Positions 7,225-14,664 are shown, counted from the first letter of the stretch. The stretch: 20,842 bases of DNA from JBBPYR01 sp038199755 (GCA_038199755.1 JBBPYR010000205.1:1-20842), one strand, 5' to 3'. Notes: a model not told the origin generated them from the sequence alone. A program made the numbers and translations.

Positions 7225-7253
7225 TTGTAAAATGCGCGCAAATTTGATACATT
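7225..7253 (+). promoter_or_regulatory. Candidate extended -10 promoter of htpG
   Basis: TTGTAA (7225-7230), a 17-bp spacer and TACATT (7248-7253), each 4 of 6 matches, with TG at the extended -10 position (7245-7246). Transcription would begin near 7260, leaving a leader of about 80 nt. No known heat-shock operator overlaps it. Confidence 0.35.
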
Positions 7254-7338
7254 AGAGTGCGGCCTATGCTGTAAACGCTGATAGGAGTGTAGTTGTTCAT
7301 CAACCCGATGAATATTGCGAGGAGAGTACATTTCACAT

Positions 7339-9213
7339 ATGACAGTAGAAACACAGAAAGAAACGCTTGGTTTTCAAGCAGAAGTGACGCAACTGCTTGA
7401 CCTGATGATTCACTCATTGTATAGCAATAAAGAGATTTTCCTGCGTGAATTGATCTCGAATGCGTCTGATGCTATTGATCATTTGCGCTTCGACATGCTC
7501 TCGCATGCGCAATTGGCCGAGAACGACACCGATCTCAAGATACATGTCTCGTATGACAAGGACGCACGCACGATTACCGTTGCTGATAATGGTATCGGTA
7601 TGACGCGTACCGAGGTGGTCGAAAATATCGGCACCATTGCTCGTTCTGGCACGAAAGAATTCTTCAAATCATTGACGGGCGATCAGCAGAAGGATGCCAA
7701 CTTGATCGGACAGTTCGGTGTCGGCTTCTACTCTTCGTTCGTGGTTGCTGATCAGGTGACGCTGATCACACGGAAGGCGGGAGAGAGCCCCGATCAAGGT
7801 GTGCGCTGGTCATCGGATGGCAAGGGCGAATACACTCTGGAAAATCTGGAGAAGGCCTCACGTGGTACAGAAGTGATTCTGCATCTGCGCCCTGAGGAAG
7901 ACGAGTTGTTGAGCGGTCAGCGCCTGCGCTCGATCATTCACAAATACTCGGATCATATTGCCTTTCCTATCGTGATGCCATCTGAGGATAAGGATGAGCC
8001 AGGAGATGAGACGGTTAACCGCGCCTCAGCCCTGTGGACACGCTCGCGTACTGATATTACGGCGGACGAGTACAATGAGTTCTATAAACACCTGACCCAT
8101 GACTTCGACGACCCACTGACCTATGTGCATAGTCGCATGGAAGGGAATTACGAGTACATCCTACTACTCTACATTCCTAAGCGGGCACCATTCGACCTGT
8201 GGAATCGTGAGCGTCGGCATGGTGTCAAGCTGTACGTGCGGCGCGTGTTCATCATGGATGATGCCGATAAACTCATGCCCAACTACCTGCGCTTCGTGCG
8301 TGGTCTGATCGACTCGAACGATCTACCGCTCAATGTCTCACGTGAGATTCTTCAGCACAACCGCGTCATAGATACCATTCGCTCGAATTCAGTCAAAAAG
8401 GTGTTGACTCTGCTGAACGATCTTGCCAACAGCGACAAAGAGAAGTATGCCACCTTCTGGCAAGAATTTGGCCGCGTGCTCAAGGAAGGTATTGCTGAAG
8501 ACCCCGGCAATCGCGAGAACATCGCGAAACTGCTGCGCTTTTCTACCACGGCCTCCGAGGGTGAGACACAGGATGTCTCGTTCGATGATTATATCGGTCG
8601 CATGAAGGAAGGCCAAGATAAGGTTTACTTCATCACCGCTGAAAGCTATGCCGCTGCCAAAGATAGCCCGCTTTTGGAAATCTTCAAGAAGAAGGGCGTC
8701 GAGGTGTTACTGCTCTCTGATCCCGTGGACTACCTGTTTGGCACTGAATTCCATGAATTTAAGGGCAAGCAGTTCCAGTCAGTCTCCAAAGAAGTCGACC
8801 TGAGCGATCTGGAGGATGAGCAGGAAAAAGCAGAGCACAAGAAGAGTGCTGACGAGGTGCAAGACCTAGTAGAGCGTCTCAAAAAGACATTGAGCGAGGA
8901 TGTGAAGGATGTTCGTGTCACGCATCGCCTCACCAGCTCCCCTGCCTGCTTAGTGGCCGATGAGCATGATATTGATCCCACGCTCCAACGCATGTTGAAG
9001 TCTATCGGTCAAGGTTTGCCGCAAAGTAAATTTATCATGGAGATTAATCCACAGCATCCCATCATCCTGAAGCTCAAGCATGAGACTGATGATACCCGCT
9101 TTATTGATTGGGCCAACGTGCTGTATGACCAATCAATGCTTGGTCTTGGTGAGCAACTCGCCAATCCCACTCGTTTTGTCAATAGTCTCAACAGCCTGCT
9201 CTCCCAACTCTAG
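7339..9213 (+). CDS. htpG: Hsp90-family molecular chaperone HtpG
   Basis: A 624-residue cytosolic, ATP-dependent dimeric chaperone that remodels near-native client proteins with DnaK. The N-terminal GHKL ATPase domain shows NKEIFLRELISNASDA (30-45, catalytic Glu37), DNGIGM (83-88), GTIARSGTKEF (98-108) and the lid GQFGVGFYSSF (124-134). The middle domain has YVRRVFIMDD and the catalytic-loop Arg in PLNVSREILQ; the C-terminal dimerisation domain follows. Length is normal for bacterial HtpG and no part is missing. The frame is open from a TTG at 7315, but the ATG at 7339 is preferred because AGGAG (7320-7324) would lie inside the longer form and MTVETQKETLGFQAE is the usual beginning. It is monocistronic between a divergent exporter and a 46-bp palindrome. 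Confidence 0.96.
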   Translation: MTVETQKETLGFQAEVTQLLDLMIHSLYSNKEIFLRELISNASDAIDHLRFDMLSHAQLAENDTDLKIHVSYDKDARTITVADNGIGMTRTEVVENIGTIARSGTKEFFKSLTGDQQKDANLIGQFGVGFYSSFVVADQVTLITRKAGESPDQGVRWSSDGKGEYTLENLEKASRGTEVILHLRPEEDELLSGQRLRSIIHKYSDHIAFPIVMPSEDKDEPGDETVNRASALWTRSRTDITADEYNEFYKHLTHDFDDPLTYVHSRMEGNYEYILLLYIPKRAPFDLWNRERRHGVKLYVRRVFIMDDADKLMPNYLRFVRGLIDSNDLPLNVSREILQHNRVIDTIRSNSVKKVLTLLNDLANSDKEKYATFWQEFGRVLKEGIAEDPGNRENIAKLLRFSTTASEGETQDVSFDDYIGRMKEGQDKVYFITAESYAAAKDSPLLEIFKKKGVEVLLLSDPVDYLFGTEFHEFKGKQFQSVSKEVDLSDLEDEQEKAEHKKSADEVQDLVERLKKTLSEDVKDVRVTHRLTSSPACLVADEHDIDPTLQRMLKSIGQGLPQSKFIMEINPQHPIILKLKHETDDTRFIDWANVLYDQSMLGLGEQLANPTRFVNSLNSLLSQL

Positions 9214-9233
9214 TCTGTATAAAGAGGAGTTAC

Positions 9234-9279
9234 CAGACTACACCAGCGCGGATAGATCTATCCGCGCTGGTGTAGTCTG
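9234..9279. terminator. Perfect 46-bp palindrome after htpG
   Basis: Both 23-bp arms match perfectly around an AGATCT centre, 20 bp after the htpG stop. In RNA it would form a very stable hairpin with a 4-nt loop. No T-run follows (CTTGTAGGG), so it is not a textbook intrinsic terminator; it may block 3' exonucleases or end transcription with a factor. No other copy is visible in the window. Confidence 0.65.
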
Positions 9280-9323
9280 CTTGTAGGGCTCAATTAGCTC
9301 ATCGTGACTATTGCACTATTTAT

Positions 9324-9359
9324 TTGCTAATACTTGCTACTGTGAAAACCCTCTTGCTA
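9324..9359 (+). repeat. Three TTGCTA direct repeats in helical phase
   Basis: TTGCTA occurs at 9324-9329, 9334-9339 and 9354-9359, that is at offsets of 10 and 20 bp, so all three face nearly the same side of the helix. The second copy serves as the candidate -35 and the third runs into the -10 of the promoter of the signalling genes. Such spacing is typical of sites for tandem-binding regulators. Confidence 0.45.
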
Positions 9360-9363
9360 TACT
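9334..9363 (+). promoter_or_regulatory. Candidate promoter of the four-gene signalling cluster
   Basis: TTGCTA (-35, 9334-9339), an 18-bp spacer and TATACT (-10, 9358-9363, 5 of 6) with the extended TGC at 9355-9357. Transcription would begin near 9370, leaving a leader of about 97 nt before the ATG at 9467. Confidence 0.55.
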
Positions 9364-9466
9364 AACAAAACGGATGGTTAGCATTCTTGTCGATGTGTTT
9401 TGTGGTATAGGGAGAGAGGTAGGACCTGCTTCTAGCCCAGAGTAGTAGGAAGTAGAAGGATGGCAA

Positions 9467-10738
9467 ATGACAGATGTAATGCAGCACCCACATCTCTTGA
9501 TTGTAGATGATGACGTGGCTTTGCTTCAGGCGTTACCCCAGGCGTTACGCCTGCGCATGCTTGGCGTAGAGATTGATACCGCTGATACCGCGTTTACGGC
9601 CCTCGAACTGATTCAACAGTGTGATTATGATGCTATTATCAGTGATATTAAGATGCCGGAGATGGATGGCTTGACCCTCTTAGATAAGATACACGAGCTA
9701 CGGCCTGATACGCCCATCTTGCTTGTCACCGGTCATGGTGAGCATGAACTGGCAGTGTTAGCACTGCGCGGTGGTGCCTATGATTTTATTCAAAAACCGA
9801 TTGACCGCGACTATTTCGTGGCCGCTCTCCGGCGCGCTATCCAGATTCGCCAGCTGCGTCGGCAGGTGCAGGAGCAACAATTAGCCCTTGAAATGCATGC
9901 AAAATCGCTTGAACGCCTGATTCAGAAACGCACGAACGAACTTGTCGAGGCGAACGCCACCAAAGATAAGTTTATTACCATCGTTTCCCACGAGTTAAAG
10001 ACACCACTTGCCAGCCTGAAAGGGTTGGCGCAACTGCTACAACGCCAAGTAGATAAACCAGATAGTGCTGAGTTGGTGAAGCGTGGCTTGGTGGACATGG
10101 AGCGCTCAATTACCCGCGTCAATGTACTCGTCAACGATTTGCTCGATACCTCACTGGCCGAAACGAATATGTTTGTGGTGCATCGTAGACGCTGTGACCT
10201 TGTCGCATTGTGTCGTGAATTTCTGGCTGAATATACCGCTGGTGCTGGCCCTAATCTTTCTTTCGATTTTACTGGGAGCTCAATCGAGGTAGAAGCAGAT
10301 AGCAATCGTATCTGTCAGGTGCTGATGAATTTACTCTCTAATGCGCGTAAGTATTCACCTAAAGGGTCCCCTATCACTATCACGCTCCAACAATCAGGCT
10401 ATGAAGCTCTTCTTTCTGTACGTGATATGGGTATTGGCATCGCGGAAGAAGCGTTACCTCATATCTTTAATCAGTTTTATCGTGCTCCAAATGCAGAGGT
10501 ACTCAATGGGGCACCCGCTGGTCTAGGTCTGGGCCTCTATGTCACACGTAAGATTGTAGAGCGGCACGGTGGACGTATTGAGGTGCAGAGCACACTAAGT
10601 GGTGGCAGTATATTTACTGTTATTTTGCCTGTATATGTTGATGTATCAGAGGCGCATGCTAACGTCAATGTAGATGCCCTCTCTCCCCAAACGCAAGCTG
10701 TATGGACTGTCGCTCATCAGCAAGCAAGCCATTCCTAA
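9467..10738 (+). CDS. Receiver-histidine kinase (REC-HisKA-HATPase), paralogue A
   Basis: A 423-residue soluble two-component protein with the receiver at the N-terminus. Receiver (about 8-125): acidic pocket at Asp14-16, phospho-acceptor Asp60 in SDIKMP, Thr88, Lys110. A coiled coil (about 126-165) leads into HisKA with phospho-acceptor His175 in SHELKTPL. HATPase: N-box NLLSNARKY (288-296), G1 DMGIGI (320-325), G2 GLGLGLYV (352-359). All catalytic residues are present. The C-terminal tail (about 391-423) is unmatched and low in order. There is no membrane segment or PAS/GAF sensor, so input probably comes by phosphotransfer to the receiver, which would then tune the kinase. AAGGA lies 8 nt before the ATG. 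It is very similar along its whole length to the gene at 13300 and begins the cluster. Confidence 0.9.
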   Translation: MTDVMQHPHLLIVDDDVALLQALPQALRLRMLGVEIDTADTAFTALELIQQCDYDAIISDIKMPEMDGLTLLDKIHELRPDTPILLVTGHGEHELAVLALRGGAYDFIQKPIDRDYFVAALRRAIQIRQLRRQVQEQQLALEMHAKSLERLIQKRTNELVEANATKDKFITIVSHELKTPLASLKGLAQLLQRQVDKPDSAELVKRGLVDMERSITRVNVLVNDLLDTSLAETNMFVVHRRRCDLVALCREFLAEYTAGAGPNLSFDFTGSSIEVEADSNRICQVLMNLLSNARKYSPKGSPITITLQQSGYEALLSVRDMGIGIAEEALPHIFNQFYRAPNAEVLNGAPAGLGLGLYVTRKIVERHGGRIEVQSTLSGGSIFTVILPVYVDVSEAHANVNVDALSPQTQAVWTVAHQQASHS

Positions 10739-10780
10739 AGTAGGCTGTTTCAGTAAGCTATTCCTATGTAAGGAGCAACT

Positions 10781-12091
10781 ATGTTGGAAGATGTTTTGAC
10801 TTCGAACGCACCCCATGTACAGACATCTGCTACCAAATCCCATGGTTCACTCGACGCCGATATTATCATTAAAAACGCGCCTGACCCGGTGTTTGTGTCA
10901 GATTTAGAGGGAAAAATCCTCTCGGCTAACGATGCGGTGTACGAACTGTTAGGGTTTCGGACTGATGAGGTATTAGAGCAGTCGCTGTCACGCTTCATCA
11001 GCCCGGAAGAAACGCGAGAGTTTACCGCCGCCCTGCGCGAAGTCATCGAGCGTGGAGCCACCCGCAACGCACGTCTGAACCCGCGCAGTGCCTCTGGCGA
11101 GATCATTCCCACCAGCTTGAACGCCTCGGCCTTGCGTGACGCAGATGGCAAGGTAATCGGCGCGATCGGTATTCTGCGTGATATGCGCGAACTGGACAAA
11201 GCGCGTGCCTATGCCGATAGCCTGATTAAAAACGCGCCTGACCCGGTGTTCGTGTCAGATTTAGAGGGGAAAATTCTCTCGGCCAACGATGCAGTGTACG
11301 AACTGTTAGGGTTTCGGACTGATGAGGTGCTAGAGCAATCGCTGTCACGCTTCATCAGCCCGGAAGAAACGCGAGAGTTTACCGCCGCCCTGCGTGAGGT
11401 CATTGAGCGTGGGGTGATTCGCAATACACGCCTGAACCCGCGCAGTGCCTCTGGCGAGATCATTCCCACGAGTTTGAACGCCTCGGCCTTGCGTGATGCG
11501 GACGGTAGCGTGATTGGTGCGATTGGTATCCTGCGTGATATGCGCGAACTGGATAAGGCTCTTGCCTACTCCGATAGCCTGATTAAAAACGCGCCCGATC
11601 CGGTGTTCGTCTCCGACCTGGAAGGCAAGATTTTGCAGGCCAATGATGCCGTGTATGAACTGCTCGGCTTTCGACCAGATGAGGTATTAGAGCAGTCGTT
11701 GTCGCGCTTCATCAGCCCGGAAGAGACGCGTGAATTCCTGGCCGCCTTGCGTGAAGTCATCGAGCGTGGAGCCACCCGCAATGCCCGTCTCAACCCGCGC
11801 AGTGCCTCTGGTGAGGTCATCCCCACTACGCTCAATGCCTCGGCACTGCGTGACACTGACGGCAAGGTTATCGGTGCGATTGGTATCCTGCGTGATATGC
11901 GCGCCTATGAGCAGGTGTTACGCGATTTGCAGGAGTCAAAGGCCGAATTGCAGGAGAAAATACTTGATCTGGAGAAGTTTGAGGAGGTGGTGGTTGGCCG
12001 TGAGCTCAAGATGATCGCCCTGGAGAAAGAGATCGAGAGCCTGAAGCACAAATTAAGTAAATTGGACCCAGGACAAACAAGATGGACGTAG
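10781..12091 (+). CDS. Triple-PAS sensory protein with coiled-coil tail, no catalytic domain
   Basis: A 436-residue soluble protein made of a 27-residue leader, three PAS domains of 119 residues each (about 28-146, 147-265, 266-375) and a charged coiled coil (about 376-430, with ELQEKILDLEKFEE and IALEKEIESLKHKL). Each PAS domain opens with IKNAPDPVFVSDLEGKIL, carries the NDAVYELLGF helix and ends with IGAIGILRDMR. Domains 1 and 2 are almost identical, 3 slightly diverged. No LOV cysteine motif and no obvious haem-ligand pattern is seen, so the signal is unknown. There is no kinase, cyclase, EAL or DNA-binding domain. Its stop overlaps the start of the next histidine kinase by 10 bp, and that kinase has a coiled-coil N-terminus but no sensor domain. 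I infer that it is the sensory half of a split kinase. AAGGAG lies 5 nt before the ATG. Confidence 0.88.
   Translation: MLEDVLTSNAPHVQTSATKSHGSLDADIIIKNAPDPVFVSDLEGKILSANDAVYELLGFRTDEVLEQSLSRFISPEETREFTAALREVIERGATRNARLNPRSASGEIIPTSLNASALRDADGKVIGAIGILRDMRELDKARAYADSLIKNAPDPVFVSDLEGKILSANDAVYELLGFRTDEVLEQSLSRFISPEETREFTAALREVIERGVIRNTRLNPRSASGEIIPTSLNASALRDADGSVIGAIGILRDMRELDKALAYSDSLIKNAPDPVFVSDLEGKILQANDAVYELLGFRPDEVLEQSLSRFISPEETREFLAALREVIERGATRNARLNPRSASGEVIPTTLNASALRDTDGKVIGAIGILRDMRAYEQVLRDLQESKAELQEKILDLEKFEEVVVGRELKMIALEKEIESLKHKLSKLDPGQTRWT
10868..11903 (+). repeat. Three in-frame tandem DNA repeats of 357 bp encoding the PAS domains
   Basis: The repeat boundaries (start of the IKNAPDP codons) fall at 10868, 11225 and 11582, a period of exactly 357 bp, that is 119 codons; the third copy ends near 11903. 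Copies differ mostly at third codon positions. Copies 1 and 3 share stretches that copy 2 lacks, for example the codons for VIERGATRN and for DEVLEQS, a mosaic that suggests gene conversion between copies. Confidence 0.9.
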
Positions 12092-13290
12092 GCACGCCTA
12101 TGACGCGTGTTGCGTTGGCAACCGATTTTACTCAGCAACAACCGGACGCATCGGGTCAGCGTGAGCCTGACGCCTGCTCTTCAGAGACGATGGAGCTGGC
12201 ACAACTGCGACTGGCGTATCAAGAATTGAAGCAGCAGAAAGACGCTCTGGCAACGCGTGTCTTGAAGGGTGAGGAACGCCGCCGGGCTTTTATTCATATT
12301 CTCAATGATTTGAATGCGCTAAATCGCAAGCTGGCCGATCAGCGTAAGGCTATGATTCACATTCTGGCTGACTATGAGCATGATCGTAGTCGTCTCGCCA
12401 AGCAAACGGAGCGTCTACATAATTCACGCCGCGCACTGATGCACATCTTGCAAGACTCGCACAGCTCAAACATACGCCTGGAGAATAGTCGCAAGGCCAT
12501 GATTCATATTATGAGCGACCTGAAAGAGACAACAGAGGCGGTGCAGCGCAGTGAGCAGGAATTACGCGAGAAGCAAGAGCAACTCGTGCAGGCTGGGAAA
12601 TTGGCCACGCTCGGTGAACTTACCACGGGCATTGCGCATGAACTCAATAACCCGCTGAACAATATCGGTCTTTTTGTGGGCAACGCGATTGATCTGATCG
12701 AGTTGGGGGCTATCGACGGCGACTCAGAGCGCATCTTACGAGAGTTACATAGCACCATGCAACAGGTGCGCAAGGCAACGGAGATCATTTCTCATCTGCG
12801 CACCTTTGGGCGTGCCGCATCTGTAAGCTATGAGCCTGTCCATCTTGAGCAGGTGGTGCGGCGTTCACTCTCTCTGATGCATGAGCAGTTACGCTTGCGC
12901 CAGATACAGGTGCGATTGGACTTTCCGGAGGAGGTGATCGTGCTGGGCAACGCGATTCAGTTGGAGCAGGTGTTTATCAACCTGCTCACGAACGCGCGTG
13001 ACGCCTTGGCGAGTGTGCAGCACAAGTTGATTACGATTACCTGTGCCTTTCAGAAAGAAATAGTGGAGATACGTTTTGCCGATACTGGGCCGGGTGTGCC
13101 GCCAGAATTTGTGCAACGTATCTTTGACCCATTCTTTACCACAAAAGAGGTGGGTGCTGGCACTGGCCTTGGCCTGTCTATTACCTACGGGATTATCAAA
13201 GATCACCAGGGGGCGATCAGCATTGAGTGTCATGCTGGCGAGGGTGCCACATTCTTAATCCAATTTCCACTACAACGTGAGGAGGTATAG
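12082..13290 (+). CDS. Histidine kinase with long N-terminal repeat helix (HisKA-HATPase)
   Basis: A 402-residue soluble kinase. Residues 1-36 are probably disordered; 37-172 form a long helix/coiled coil; HisKA follows with phospho-acceptor His186 in GIAHELNNPL, a NtrB/ZraS-like form; then the HATPase with N-box INLLTNARDAL (299-309), G1 DTGPGVP (334-340) and G2 GTGLGLS (360-366). The helix carries a motif R-[RK]-A-[FLM]-[IM]-H-I-[LM]-x-D four times, with the His at 72, 93, 121 and 142 (steps of 21, 28 and 21, all multiples of seven). There is no sensor domain or membrane segment. The ATG lies within the end of the triple-PAS gene (10-bp overlap), so the two are translationally coupled and the coiled coils may dock. 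Kinase function is secure; dependence on the PAS protein is an inference. Confidence 0.9.
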   Translation: MDVGTPMTRVALATDFTQQQPDASGQREPDACSSETMELAQLRLAYQELKQQKDALATRVLKGEERRRAFIHILNDLNALNRKLADQRKAMIHILADYEHDRSRLAKQTERLHNSRRALMHILQDSHSSNIRLENSRKAMIHIMSDLKETTEAVQRSEQELREKQEQLVQAGKLATLGELTTGIAHELNNPLNNIGLFVGNAIDLIELGAIDGDSERILRELHSTMQQVRKATEIISHLRTFGRAASVSYEPVHLEQVVRRSLSLMHEQLRLRQIQVRLDFPEEVIVLGNAIQLEQVFINLLTNARDALASVQHKLITITCAFQKEIVEIRFADTGPGVPPEFVQRIFDPFFTTKEVGAGTGLGLSITYGIIKDHQGAISIECHAGEGATFLIQFPLQREEV

Positions 13291-13299
13291 AAGTATTTT

Positions 13300-14508
13300 A
13301 TGCAGCACATACCTTACATTCTGATTGTTGACGACGACCCAGCTTTGTTACAGGCGTTGCCCCAGGCTATTTTGTTGCGTTTAGGTCAGGCCCGCGTTGA
13401 AACGGTGAACTCTGCGGATGATGCCCTACTGCTCATTCAGAAGAACGATTACGATGCTATCATCAGTGATATCAAAATGCCGGGGATGGATGGCCTGATG
13501 CTGCTCGCGAAAATCCAGGAAATAAGCCCAGACACTCCCACCTTGCTCGTGACGGGCCATGGCGAGCATGACCTGACCGTACAAGCTCTGCGCGGTGGTG
13601 CGTATGATTTTATCCTGAAGCCGATTGAACGTGACTACTTCGTTGTGGCGATCAGGCGTGCCGTGCAAACTCGGCAGTTGCGCCGACAGGTAGCCGAGCA
13701 GAAAAAAGCTCTGGAGCAGCATGCGCAATCCTTGGAGCAGCAAGTAGAAGAACGCACCCGCGAACTGCTGCATGCTAATGCTGCTAAAGACGAATTTCTG
13801 AGTATGGCTTCTCATGAACTCAAAACACCGCTCTGTAGCTTAAAGGGTATGACGCAACTCTTGCGGCGAAGGCTCGAACGTGTCGACTCACCAGAGCTCA
13901 AGAATGTCGCCAGCATGGAACGCATTATTTTACGTATGGAAGTGCTGATACATGATTTGCTTGACACCTCATTAATCGAACTTGATCGATTTAATCTGCA
14001 CCTTGAAAAATGCGATATCAGCGAACTCTGTCAGCACATTGTTTACGAGTATAGCGCGATCAGTAATCCCGCGCCCCAGATTACGCTCGATATTCCGAGC
14101 ACGGCAATGTATGCCAACCTTGATGCTAGCCGTGTGAGCCAGGTTTTGCTCAATCTATTGTCGAACGCGCAGAAATATTCAGCACAGGGTACGCCGATTA
14201 ATATTTCTGTGCAGCGTGTCAATGATACAGGCGTGATAGCGGTACGCGATAGTGGCGTAGGTATTCCAGTGAAGCATCTTGCGCGCATTTTTGAGCGTTT
14301 TTATCGTGCCCCCGAGGTGAGTGTGCAGAGGGGTTCAAGTGTTGGTCTCGGTCTCGGCCTCTATATCTCACGGAGGATTATCGAGCATCACGGCGGCGGT
14401 ATTGACGTGCAAAGCATGCCAGGGGAAGGCAGCACCTTCACTATTACGCTGCCTCTGGCCGTGCATGAAGCGATGCAGAGTGAAGCACAAACGGCCACGT
14501 ATTCATAG
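13300..14508 (+). CDS. Receiver-histidine kinase (REC-HisKA-HATPase), paralogue B
   Basis: A 402-residue paralogue of the gene at 9467 with the same layout. Receiver: Asp11-13, phospho-acceptor Asp57 in SDIKMP, Thr85, Lys107. Coiled coil at about 122-165. HisKA phospho-acceptor His172 in SHELKTPL. HATPase N-box NLLSNAQKY, G1 DSGVGI, G2 GLGLGLYIS. All key residues are intact. The receivers are closely alike (QALPQA, YDAIISDIKMP, LLVTGHGEH, LRGGAYDF shared), while the HisKA helix and C-terminal tail have diverged more. The start is 9 nt after the preceding kinase stop; GAGGAGG lies about 14 nt before the ATG, long but usable. It probably accepts phosphate from the preceding kinase at Asp57. It has no output domain, so its own His172 may pass the signal to an unlinked regulator. 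A 17-bp-stem hairpin overlaps its stop. Confidence 0.9.
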   Translation: MQHIPYILIVDDDPALLQALPQAILLRLGQARVETVNSADDALLLIQKNDYDAIISDIKMPGMDGLMLLAKIQEISPDTPTLLVTGHGEHDLTVQALRGGAYDFILKPIERDYFVVAIRRAVQTRQLRRQVAEQKKALEQHAQSLEQQVEERTRELLHANAAKDEFLSMASHELKTPLCSLKGMTQLLRRRLERVDSPELKNVASMERIILRMEVLIHDLLDTSLIELDRFNLHLEKCDISELCQHIVYEYSAISNPAPQITLDIPSTAMYANLDASRVSQVLLNLLSNAQKYSAQGTPINISVQRVNDTGVIAVRDSGVGIPVKHLARIFERFYRAPEVSVQRGSSVGLGLGLYISRRIIEHHGGGIDVQSMPGEGSTFTITLPLAVHEAMQSEAQTATYS

Positions 14509-14534
14509 GTATCAATATATGAATACGTGGCCGT
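14491..14534 (+). terminator. 17-bp-stem hairpin overlapping the stop codon of the last signalling gene
   Basis: The arms 14491-14507 and 14518-14534 are perfect complements with a 10-nt loop; the stop TAG is 14506-14508, so the left arm encodes the last residues (TATYS). T-rich sequence follows only 5 nt later (CTTATTTATTAC). Probably the terminator of the signalling cluster; folding would compete with ribosomes finishing translation. Confidence 0.7.
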
Positions 14535-14641
14535 GCAAACTTATTTATTACTAATAAGTCTTCGTAGCGTTTCATCCCACGGTTTCGGCATAAGATAACA
14601 CACCTCATCTATTGATGCGTAAAGTATATCATGCTGGGAGC

Positions 14642-14664
14642 TACCTGTCGAGCCTGGACAGGTA
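14642..14664 (-). terminator. Hairpin after the EamA transporter gene
   Basis: TACCTGTC (14642-14649) pairs with GACAGGTA (14657-14664), loop 7 nt, immediately past the minus-strand stop codon. No T-run follows on the minus strand, so its strength is uncertain. The interval 14535-14641 otherwise shows nothing I can assign. Confidence 0.5.

Larger units (their letters stand above)
6978..7338. other. Divergent intergenic region between the ABC exporter and htpG (361 bp)
   Basis: No gene is supported here. It must hold the promoters of both the exporter operon (minus) and htpG (plus). I see a 9-bp inverted repeat (7047-7086) and a candidate htpG promoter (7225-7253), listed separately. There is no CIRCE element (TTAGCACTC, 9 nt, GAGTGCTAA) and no HspR-type CTTGAGT repeat. 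A minus-strand reading frame over 7070-7417 overlaps the start of htpG and lacks protein-like composition. Confidence 0.6.

Noticed and set aside
7070..7417. Minus-strand ORF of 115 codons over the exporter/htpG spacer
   Set aside because: It overlaps the htpG start and its ribosome binding site, and resembles no family; the overlapping end is the complement of conserved Hsp90 codons.
9234..9279. Palindrome considered as an insertion-sequence end or attachment site
   Set aside because: No transposase or integrase lies nearby, no target-site duplication is visible and no second copy exists in the window.
10868..11903. Regular repeats considered as a CRISPR array
   Set aside because: Units are 357 bp, in frame, and encode PAS domains; there are no short repeat/spacer units.
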